Shown here: positions 1 through 5,123 of the stretch, piece after piece | How positions within the stretch are numbered: the first letter of the stretch is position 1 | Layout: every line of letters begins with the position of its first letter | Assembly (NCBI GenBank): GCA_021784375.1 | Contig: JAJXSV010000048.1 | Location: 1-12,942 of the forward strand | Source: Actinomycetes bacterium | GTDB lineage: Bacteria > Actinomycetota > Actinomycetes > S36-B12 > UBA5976 | Reading direction: 5' to 3' | DNA length: 12,942 bases | Position numbers and translations under genes: made by a program | The notes under the pieces: generated by a model | What the model saw: only the letters and a program-made list of their open reading frames with translations | Database searches by the model: none | What the model was told of the DNA's origin: nothing

Positions 1-339
1 GCGCAGGGTCCAGGTCCACGTCTTCGCGTGGTTGGTGGGCACACCGATGTTGGTGGCCAGGTCAGGTGCGAGCTGGTACCCGGCGTTGCCTGCCGCGTAC
101 TTGTAGGCCACGAGCGTGCGGAACAGGTACGTGTTCAGGAACGCGATGTCGCGGCCCGTGTACACGCGCGTTGGGTCAAGGTGATCCAACTGCTGCTGCT
201 GGGTGACGAAGACGATGGTGCCGCCGCTCTTACCGGCCGCACTCACCGCCGTGGTCGACGCTGCCATCATGGTCGCGGCAAGCATGGTGCCTGCCGCAAC
301 GCCAGCGAGCACGCGGCGACCCTTCCGGGTATCGGACAT
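1..339 (-). CDS. Dipeptide/oligopeptide-type ABC transporter solute-binding protein, N-terminal part (cut by window edge)
   Basis: This is the first 113 residues of a family 5 extracellular solute-binding protein (DppA/OppA type), which captures peptides or similar solutes outside the membrane and hands them to the permease. Residues 1-35 form an export signal: a basic start with RKGRR, a hydrophobic core, and an Ala-x-Ala-like end near residue 35. The mature protein opens with a GGTIVF strand and then LDHLDP, YLFRTLV and YQLAPDLATN, ending in TWTWTLR. These are typical family 5 N-terminal landmarks. The ATG at 337-339 is chosen because a strong Shine-Dalgarno (AAGGAGGACT, 341-350) sits just upstream. 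There is no lipobox cysteine, which is unusual for a Gram-positive binding protein; the RR pair might mean Tat export. It follows the DppC-type permease gene in the same direction. The rest of the gene, and probably the other transporter subunits, lie outside the window. Confidence 0.88.
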   Translation of the reverse strand, partial: MSDTRKGRRVLAGVAAGTMLAATMMAASTTAVSAAGKSGGTIVFVTQQQQLDHLDPTRVYTGRDIAFLNTYLFRTLVAYKYAAGNAGYQLAPDLATNIGVPTNHAKTWTWTLR

Positions 340-362
340 GAGTCCTCCTTCTAATGTCCTCA

Positions 363-381
363 CGACGGGCAGCGCCCGCCG
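363..381 (-). other. Leader hairpin just upstream of the binding-protein gene
   Basis: On the minus-strand RNA, CGGCGGGC pairs with GCCCGTCG around a GCU loop, giving an 8-bp stem with one G-U pair. On the plus strand the same position would be an A-C mismatch, so the structure fits a minus-strand transcript better. It lies about a dozen bases upstream of the Shine-Dalgarno sequence. It could stabilise the processed mRNA of the binding-protein gene or modulate its translation. The role is inferred. Confidence 0.4.
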
Positions 382-438
382 GACCCCACCGTTTGCCGAA
401 GGTGCCTTGCGGCTCCTGGCGCCCCCGGTCGGAGGGGC

Positions 439-458
439 TTCCCGCATTCCTGCGGAAA
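439..458 (-). other. GNRA-loop hairpin between permease and binding-protein genes
   Basis: The minus-strand sequence TTTCCGCA GGAA TGCGGGAA forms an 8-bp stem with one U-G pair and a GGAA (GNRA-class) tetraloop. The plus-strand version has a C-A mismatch at that position, which points to an RNA element of the dpp-type transcript. It lies about 110 nt downstream of the permease stop. A processing or stabilising structure, or an attenuator, is possible. No U-tract follows, so an ordinary intrinsic terminator is less likely. Confidence 0.4.
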
Positions 459-466
459 CCTTTGTC

Positions 467-544
467 GATCCTCGCGGATCTGTTCCGATCCTCCTCGGGT
501 CTGTTGGGAACCCGATTCGGATCGTCTGTGATCCTGCCCCGCGT
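467..544 (-). repeat. Degenerate GATCC-centred short repeats in the intergenic leader
   Basis: On the plus strand, units beginning GATCCTC occur at 467 and 487, both ending in TCTGTT about 18-19 bases later (467-484 and 487-505). A looser unit (GATTCGGATCGTCTGTG) sits at 514-530, and GATCCTGCCC follows at 530. The units are spaced about 20 bp apart and are imperfect. They lie directly after the permease stop codon and before the hairpins. They may be a decayed tandem duplication or a protein-binding or RNA-structural element. No promoter-like TANNNT box was evident in this leader. Confidence 0.4.
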
Positions 545-567
545 ACGGTCTCGGATCGGTTACGGCG

Positions 568-1533
568 CTAGCGGTCCGCCTTCGGATCCAAGGCGTCGCG
601 AACGGCGTCACCGAGGACGTTGAGGGCCAACACGATGATGATGAGCATGCTCGCCGGGATGATGAGGTACGCCGGGTCCTGCTGCCAGTAGTTGATGCTG
701 TCGGAGAGCACGATGCCCCACGTCGTGGCAGGGGGCTGCACACCCACGCCGAGGAACGAGTAGACGGCCTCCGCAGACAGGTACCCCGGCAGGCTGAGGC
801 TGAGGAAGACGATGACCGGGGACCACAGGTTCGGCATCAACTCATGGAAGAGGATGCGGCGCGTGCTGGCGCCCAGCGAGCGGGCGGCCATCACGAAATC
901 GCGTTCGCGCAGCGACAGCACCTGGCTGCGGATGATACGTGCGAAGGCGGGCCAGCCGAACACCGCGAAGAAGGTGATGAGGACGATGATGCGCGCCGAG
1001 TTGCCCTTGCCCAGGTGCATGGCCTCCGCACGCTGCGTGAGGGGCAGGCTGAGCGCAACGATCATGAAGGTGGTCGGGAAGGCGAGGAGGAAGTCGATGA
1101 TGCGACCCACCGTCGCATCGACCATGCCCCGGTAGAAGCCGACCACGGTGCCGATGATCAGTCCGAAGCCGATGGTGGCGATGCTCGCGATGATGGCGAG
1201 TGTGAAGGAGATGCGGCTGCCGTACAGCAGCATCGCGAACACGTCACGACCGGCCTGCGGCTCGATGCCGAAGGGATGCGCCCAGCTGATGGCGCTGCCG
1301 CCGTTGGGCATGCCGAAGGAGTTCAGCTGGCTGGAGTACGGCGTTTCCGGGTCGAGGTGCCACAGCTTCGTGATGAGCGGTGCTGCGAACGCCGACACGA
1401 TGAACACCAGCGTGACGATGCCGGCGATGATGCCGGTCTTGTTGCGCTTGAAGCGCATCCACGCGAGTTGGTTGGGGGTCCGGGACACAAGTTCCTGAAC
1501 GGTGGCCTCTGGTTCGGCCGCAGCGACAGGCAC
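568..1533 (-). CDS. Dipeptide/oligopeptide-type ABC transporter permease (DppC/OppC family)
   Basis: This 321-residue integral membrane protein is one of the two channel subunits of a peptide- or nickel-type ABC importer. The N-terminal OppC_N region (WMRFKRNKTG at about 25-34, then a first membrane helix at 35-53) precedes a periplasm-facing loop that contains the family motif HPFGI...GRDVFAMLLYGSRISF (86-110). The permease domain has about five further helices (roughly 107-132, 145-163, 180-198, 236-256, 288-308). The cytoplasmic EAA coupling loop is AARSLGAS...HELMPN at 216-235, which docks on the ATPase. Family length is about 280-320. The start is a GTG at 1531-1533 with an AAAGGAG Shine-Dalgarno 5 nt upstream. 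A promoter lies about 54-82 nt upstream of the start. No DppB-type partner permease or ATPase is in the window; they are presumably beyond the left edge, after the binding-protein gene. Confidence 0.93.
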   Translation of the reverse strand: MPVAAAEPEATVQELVSRTPNQLAWMRFKRNKTGIIAGIVTLVFIVSAFAAPLITKLWHLDPETPYSSQLNSFGMPNGGSAISWAHPFGIEPQAGRDVFAMLLYGSRISFTLAIIASIATIGFGLIIGTVVGFYRGMVDATVGRIIDFLLAFPTTFMIVALSLPLTQRAEAMHLGKGNSARIIVLITFFAVFGWPAFARIIRSQVLSLRERDFVMAARSLGASTRRILFHELMPNLWSPVIVFLSLSLPGYLSAEAVYSFLGVGVQPPATTWGIVLSDSINYWQQDPAYLIIPASMLIIIVLALNVLGDAVRDALDPKADR

Positions 1534-1586
1534 TCTCGCTCCTTTGACGTCATCGTCTCATCAGACCTATGTCCGAATTGGATGAA

Positions 1587-1615
1587 AACTTATGCCTAGT
1601 TTGTTTCACACACAA
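1587..1615 (-). promoter_or_regulatory. Candidate sigma-70-type promoter of the permease gene
   Basis: Reading the minus strand, TTGTGT (1610-1615) is followed after exactly 17 bases by TAAGTT (1587-1592), which matches the TANNNT -10 pattern. This falls in the only AT-rich pocket of the 199-bp gap upstream of the permease. It predicts a start of transcription near 1579 and a leader of about 46 nt carrying the Shine-Dalgarno sequence. It is a pattern match only; the arrangement of spacing, base composition and position makes it a good candidate. Confidence 0.5.
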
Positions 1616-1637
1616 TTCGAGACGCCTTCGAGTCGCC
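1616..1637 (-). promoter_or_regulatory. Two tandem 11-bp direct repeats abutting the -35 box (candidate activator site)
   Basis: On the minus strand GGCGACTCGAA (1627-1637) is followed immediately by GGCGTCTCGAA (1616-1626), 10 of 11 bases identical. The second copy ends exactly where the -35 hexamer begins. Direct repeats with an 11-bp period upstream of -35 are the geometry used by OmpR/PhoB-family response regulators and similar activators. The regulator is unknown and not encoded in the window. Confidence 0.45.
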
Positions 1638-1732
1638 AACTGTTACTCAGACGTTGCCAGCGGGCACGTTCAGCGGTCGCATACCTCCGCTAGGCGACGA
1701 AACCGCTCATTTCCCAAGCCCGGCGGCCCTCT

Positions 1733-3118
1733 TCACACGCGCACGCGTTCGCCCGCGGTAGGTACAACGGCACATGCGTCGAGCTCGCTCTGCACGCGTG
1801 CGGCGAACACCGTGGACGACCCGATCTCGCCATGGACGACGAAGATGTTCCGTGCCACCTTGCCGGCCGAACGCAACCAGGCGAGGAGTTCATCGGCGTC
1901 GCCGTGCACGGAGAACACCGGGACCTCGACGACTTCGGCGCGGACCTTCACGTACTGACCGTGGATCTTCAACTGCGCCGCGCCCTCCGCGAGCGCGCGC
2001 CCGTGTGTGCCGAAGGCCTGGAAGCCCACGAGGATCACGCAGTTCCGCGCATCGGGCAGTAGGGCCTTCAAGTGGTGGACGACCCGGCCGCCCGCGGCCA
2101 TCCCCGACGCGGAGATGATGATCTTGGGCCCACCGTGATCGAGGGCCATGGACGCCTGCGGGGTGCGGGCCTCCTCCAGGTTCGGCAGGTCCAGCAGGGT
2201 GGGCCCGGCTGCGAGCACCTCGGAGCGGAACTCCGGTTCCTGGGCCTGGATGGCCTCGCGGTAGACGGCGAGCGTCGCCAGGGCCATCGGACTGTCCACG
2301 TAGACCGTGGTTCTCGGGATGCGCTGCTGGTCCTGCAGGTCCTTGATGGCCTTGAGCAGCACCTCGGTGCGGTCCACCGCGAAGGCGGGAATGACGACCG
2401 AGCCTCCTCGCTTGATGGTCCGGGTGATGGCGTCTGCAAGCGCCTCCATGCCGTCGGACACGTCTTGGTGGACGCGGTCCCCGTACGTCGACTCGATGAC
2501 GACCGCGTCCGCGTCCGCAGGTGGGAGCGGGGGGACGAGGAGTGGGTGCGAGGGCCGGCCGAGGTCACCGCTGAAGACGACGGTGCGTGGCCGCGTCCCC
2601 GCCTCGCGCAGGCGCAGCACCGAGGAGCCGAGGATGTGGCCGCTGGGCTCGAACTCCGCGAAAACGCCGTCGAACAAGGGGAATTCCTCATTGAACGGCA
2701 TCTCGCGCAACAGCGAGATGGCCCGCTCGGCGTCATTCGTGTCGTAGAGGGGTCGAGGATTGGTGTGACGGGAGAAGCCCTTCTGGCGGGCCCACTCCGC
2801 GTCCTCCTCCTGCAGGTGCGCGCTGTCACGCAGCACGATGGACGCCAGGTCCCGGGTGGCCGATGTGCAGTACACCGGCCCCACGAATCCGTCGCGCACC
2901 AGGGCGGGGAGGTAGCCGCAGTGGTCGAGGTGCGCATGCGTCAGCAGCACGGCCTCGATCACGGCCGGATCGACGGGGAAGCGCTCCCAGTTGCGCGCCC
3001 GCGTGTCGCTGTCCCCCTGGAAGAGGCCGCAGTCGACGAGGATGCGGTGACGGCTGATCTCGACCAAGGTCTTCGAACCGGTGACGGTGCCCGCACCGCC
3101 GATGAAGGTGAGGAACAT
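1733..3118 (-). CDS. Metallo-beta-lactamase/beta-CASP fold RNA-processing-type hydrolase (YSH1/CPSF-like)
   Basis: This 461-residue soluble protein matches the bacterial and archaeal MBL fold plus beta-CASP plus RMMBL architecture of CPSF73-like nucleases, which act on RNA as metal-dependent endo- or exonucleases. The metal ligands are visible: D29 (LVDCG), the HAHLDH motif at 61-66, H161 (SGHILG) and D185 (FSGDLG). The beta-CASP insert has YGDR (212-215), the acidic motif VDSPMA with D275, the SASGMAAGGRVVHHL block (336-350) with H348/H349, and GFQAFGTHGR (365-374). The RMMBL tail shows VFSVHGDADEL with H405 and VVHGE with H429. All core motifs are intact and the length is normal, so it should be active. 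The ATG at 3116-3118 has only a weak GAGG directly before it. A TACACA box 6 nt upstream (with TGACGG 18 nt before it) would allow leaderless expression. The 101-nt gap to the aminotransferase suggests an independent unit. The RNA substrate is unknown. Confidence 0.9.
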   Translation of the reverse strand: MFLTFIGGAGTVTGSKTLVEISRHRILVDCGLFQGDSDTRARNWERFPVDPAVIEAVLLTHAHLDHCGYLPALVRDGFVGPVYCTSATRDLASIVLRDSAHLQEEDAEWARQKGFSRHTNPRPLYDTNDAERAISLLREMPFNEEFPLFDGVFAEFEPSGHILGSSVLRLREAGTRPRTVVFSGDLGRPSHPLLVPPLPPADADAVVIESTYGDRVHQDVSDGMEALADAITRTIKRGGSVVIPAFAVDRTEVLLKAIKDLQDQQRIPRTTVYVDSPMALATLAVYREAIQAQEPEFRSEVLAAGPTLLDLPNLEEARTPQASMALDHGGPKIIISASGMAAGGRVVHHLKALLPDARNCVILVGFQAFGTHGRALAEGAAQLKIHGQYVKVRAEVVEVPVFSVHGDADELLAWLRSAGKVARNIFVVHGEIGSSTVFAARVQSELDACAVVPTAGERVRV

Positions 3119-3133
3119 GCCTCATGTGTAGCA

Positions 3134-3148
3134 CGCAATCCGGTTGCG
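3134..3148. other. Short perfect inverted repeat upstream of the beta-CASP gene
   Basis: CGCAA and TTGCG are separated by 5 bases, in the 101-bp gap between the aminotransferase stop and the beta-CASP gene start. The repeat lies 16 bases upstream of that start, inside the region where its promoter would be expected. It could be a weak operator or a small hairpin. A 5-bp stem is close to chance expectation in such a GC-rich sequence. Confidence 0.2.
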
Positions 3149-3219
3149 CCGTCAGGAGCTTTCGGGACCCTCGTGGATTCCATCCGCCCCACCCAGCCCC
3201 GACTCAGCAACGCAGCATG

Positions 3220-4290
3220 TCAGGGGTGCAGCGAGCGCCATTCGGCAGCGACTTCGATGAAGCGCGCGTCCGCCGGTTCGTCGCCGACGGTCACGCGCAC
3301 GCCCTCTTCGCCGTATGGGCGCACCGCCAGCCCGCGCTCGTCGCAGAAGGACGCGAACGCCTGCGTGTCCCCACCCATGCGCAACCACACGAAGTTGGCC
3401 TGGCTGTCAGGGAGCAGCCAGCCCTGCGCTCGCAGTGCGGAGGTGACCTGACCCCGCGCCTTCACAATGCGGGAAACCCGTTGCTGCAACTCGTCCTCGA
3501 CCTCGAGGGCGGCGAGCGCGGCGGCCTGCGCGACATTGCTCACACCGAAGGGCACGGCGCAGGCGCGCAGGGCCGCCGCCAGCTCGTCGTGCGCGATCGC
3601 GTAGCCGACCCGCAGGCCGGCCAGTCCGTAGGCCTTGGAGAAGGTGCGAAGAAGGGCGACATTCGCGTGCCGATGGAAGTAGTCGAGTCCGAATGGCATC
3701 CCATCGCCGGTCACGAACTCCACGTACGCCTCGTCGAGGACCACCGTGATCTCGTCGGGCACCTGGGCCAGGAAGGCGTCGAGTTCGGCCGCGGTCGCTC
3801 CCACGCCTGTCGGATTGTTCGGCTGGCAGACGAGGATGAGGCGCGTTCGCTCGCTGATGGCCCGTGCCATGGCCTCGAGATCGTGTGACTCGTCGGCGCG
3901 CAGCGGCACACGGACGCTGGAGGCGCCATTGACCGCGGCGCAGATCGGATAGGCCTCGAAGGAGCGCCACGCGAAGATGACCTCGTCGCCCTGGTCGCAT
4001 GTGGCCTGCACGAACTGCTGCAGCAATCCCACCGAACCGGTGCCGCTCGCCACCTCCCCCGCAGCCACACCGAAGCGGGCAGCGAGGCCCTGGTGCAGTG
4101 CAGCCACGGACATGTCGGGGTAGCGATTCATCGCCTGCAGGGCCTGCTCCGCTGCTCGCACGATCTGCGGCAACGGCGAATATGGGTTCTCATTGCTGGA
4201 GATCTTGTAGGTCTGCAGCCCGGGTCGGGATGCGGGCGGACGACCGGGGACATATACGGGAAGTCCTGCGAGGGACGTTCTCAGTCTCAT
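3220..4290 (-). CDS. hisC: Histidinol-phosphate / aromatic amino acid aminotransferase (class I/II, HisC/Pat type)
   Basis: This 356-residue cytosolic PLP enzyme moves an amino group between glutamate and histidinol-phosphate or aromatic 2-oxo acids. The fold-type I landmarks are complete. They are SSNENPYSP (31-39) near the N-terminus, GTGS (83-86) for the cofactor phosphate, PNNPTG (157-162), LDEAYVEF (185-192) with D186 for the pyridine nitrogen, TFSKAYGLAGLRVGY (216-230) with Schiff-base lysine K219 and R227, and R332 in GVRVTVG for the substrate carboxylate. The segment AWRSFEAYP (107-115) resembles the actinobacterial HisC2/phenylalanine aminotransferase branch, and no other his gene is nearby. 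A role in phenylalanine/tyrosine synthesis (pat) is therefore as likely as a role in histidine synthesis. The ATG at 4288-4290 has the Shine-Dalgarno TGGAGGA 4 nt upstream. A TAGCCT -10-like box lies at 4318-4323 with no clear -35. The gene stands alone between a terminator-like hairpin and a 101-nt gap. Confidence 0.9.
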   Translation of the reverse strand: MRLRTSLAGLPVYVPGRPPASRPGLQTYKISSNENPYSPLPQIVRAAEQALQAMNRYPDMSVAALHQGLAARFGVAAGEVASGTGSVGLLQQFVQATCDQGDEVIFAWRSFEAYPICAAVNGASSVRVPLRADESHDLEAMARAISERTRLILVCQPNNPTGVGATAAELDAFLAQVPDEITVVLDEAYVEFVTGDGMPFGLDYFHRHANVALLRTFSKAYGLAGLRVGYAIAHDELAAALRACAVPFGVSNVAQAAALAALEVEDELQQRVSRIVKARGQVTSALRAQGWLLPDSQANFVWLRMGGDTQAFASFCDERGLAVRPYGEEGVRVTVGDEPADARFIEVAAEWRSLHP

Positions 4291-4387
4291 GCTTCCTCCA
4301 CAGTGCTGCTCCCGCGAAGGCTATCGGCGGCGCCCCTCATCGGGGATTCCGTCCGCGGGAGTGAGGGGGCGCGTCCCCCGCACAGCA

Positions 4388-4429
4388 GTACTGCGCCGGA
4401 CCGGCAGGAGACCCGATCCGACGCAGTAC
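4388..4429 (-). terminator. Transcription terminator of the FMN-binding-protein gene
   Basis: The arms 4388-4400 and 4417-4429 are complementary over 13 positions with a 16-nt loop. In the minus-strand RNA the single non-Watson-Crick position is a U-G pair, so the stem is continuous. On the plus strand it is a C-A mismatch. It starts 30 nt after the FMN-binding gene stop and lies about 98 nt before the aminotransferase start, which separates the two genes. No U-tract follows, as is common in high-GC actinobacteria. Confidence 0.6.
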
Positions 4430-4459
4430 CTGGAGGAGGACAACGCTTGTGTGGTGCGG

Positions 4460-4957
4460 CTAGATCTTGGCGATGGCGGAGGCCACGGACTGCAGGAAGC
4501 CGCCGGAGATGAAGGACGCGCCGCTCACGATGCTGACGTTCGCACTCTGCGCGGTGAGCACCTCCTGGGTGAGGGTGGGGATGGCGTAGTCGGCGAACTG
4601 CTGGTTCCGTCCACCGGGGACCTGCAGCACCTGGATGCCGGTGACCTGCTTGCCGGTGACGCTGATCGCGACCTGGACCGTGCCGTAGCGTTCCTGCACC
4701 GCCGCACCGGTGATGGTGCGCTTCGCGCTGCTCGTGGCGGTCTTGGCCTTGGCCCTGCTCGCGGTGGTCCTCGCCTTGGCCCTGCTCGGGGTGGCCTTGG
4801 CCGTGGTGGGAGTCGTCGAGGTCTTGGTGGTGACGGCGACCGCCGAGGTGTTGAGGGTCGCCGGGGCTGCCAGCGACTGGGCAATCGGGTTGACGGCGAC
4901 GGTGGCCGCCAGACCGGCGACTGCTCCGCCTGAGATCAGGAATGCTCGCTTCTTCAT
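4460..4957 (-). CDS. Small exported FMN-binding domain protein
   Basis: This 165-residue protein consists of a signal peptide or N-terminal anchor (MKKRAFLISGG, hydrophobic to about residue 30), a low-complexity Thr/Ala/Lys/Arg linker (about 35-82), and a C-terminal FMN-binding domain (about 83-165). The domain shows YGTVQVAISVTGKQVTGIQV, then PGG, YAIPTLTQEVLTAQSA and finally SGASFISGGFLQSVASAI. It resembles actinobacterial FMN_bind proteins in which FMN is attached covalently by ApbE to the last residue of an SGAT motif. Here the motif is SGAS (145-148), so the attachment residue would be Ser148, and the acidic residue usually three before SGAT is Ser142. The likely role is extracytoplasmic electron transfer; the partner is unknown. 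The ATG at 4955-4957 is the first plausible in-frame start. It lacks a Shine-Dalgarno sequence and no clear promoter was seen, so it may be leaderless. The upstream open frame overlaps a terminator and the next gene, so it is not used. Confidence 0.82.
   Translation of the reverse strand: MKKRAFLISGGAVAGLAATVAVNPIAQSLAAPATLNTSAVAVTTKTSTTPTTAKATPSRAKARTTASRAKAKTATSSAKRTITGAAVQERYGTVQVAISVTGKQVTGIQVLQVPGGRNQQFADYAIPTLTQEVLTAQSANVSIVSGASFISGGFLQSVASAIAKI
4746..4788 (-). repeat. 27-bp-period coding repeat in the FMN-binding-protein linker
   Basis: A 16-base sequence (GCCTTGGCCCTGCTCG on the plus strand) is repeated exactly at 4746-4761 and 4773-4788, a period of 27 bases, that is 9 codons. In the protein it gives a 9-residue pattern with Ser at 58, 67 and 76: SRAKAR, SRAKAK, and a degenerate SSAKR. 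The result is a strongly basic spacer between membrane or signal segment and FMN domain. Such repeats arise by slippage and vary in copy number. Confidence 0.6.
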
Positions 4958-5075
4958 GGGGAGAGCATCGCTGCCGGAATCCCCACCAACTGCCGGATCC
5001 GCGCATTTGCATGCACTGCAGATCCTCCGCGCACCGAATCTTGTCCGTCCTTGCACTCCCCTGACACAGCGGATG

Positions 5076-5111
5076 CGGAGGGGGCCGCACCCAGCGGTGC
5101 GGTCCCCTCCG
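5076..5111 (-). terminator. Transcription terminator ending the liv/hydrolase cluster
   Basis: A long inverted repeat has an outer stem of 8 bp (CGGAGGGG with CCCCTCCG), one unpaired position, and an inner stem of 7 bp (CCGCACC with GGTGCGG) around a 4-nt loop. It begins 12 nt after the hydrolase stop codon. There is no U-tract. The position and stability fit a terminator for the hydrolase end of the transcript. Nothing is convergent from the other strand. Confidence 0.65.
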
Positions 5112-5123
5112 AGCGGCGTTGCC

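Noticed and set aside
2072..3451. Long plus-strand open frame (459 residues)
   Set aside because: It lies antisense across the beta-CASP gene and the aminotransferase end, has no recognisable domain and a composition typical of antisense GC-rich frames. The minus-strand genes have full motif sets.
4333..4379. Two small GC hairpins between the terminator and the aminotransferase gene
   Set aside because: Stems of 4-5 bp in very GC-rich sequence are expected by chance.
5008..5015. TGCATGCA palindrome upstream of the FMN-binding gene as an operator
   Set aside because: It is short, has weakly matching flanks, and no promoter-like box was found around it. An 8-bp palindrome is not enough to claim a site.
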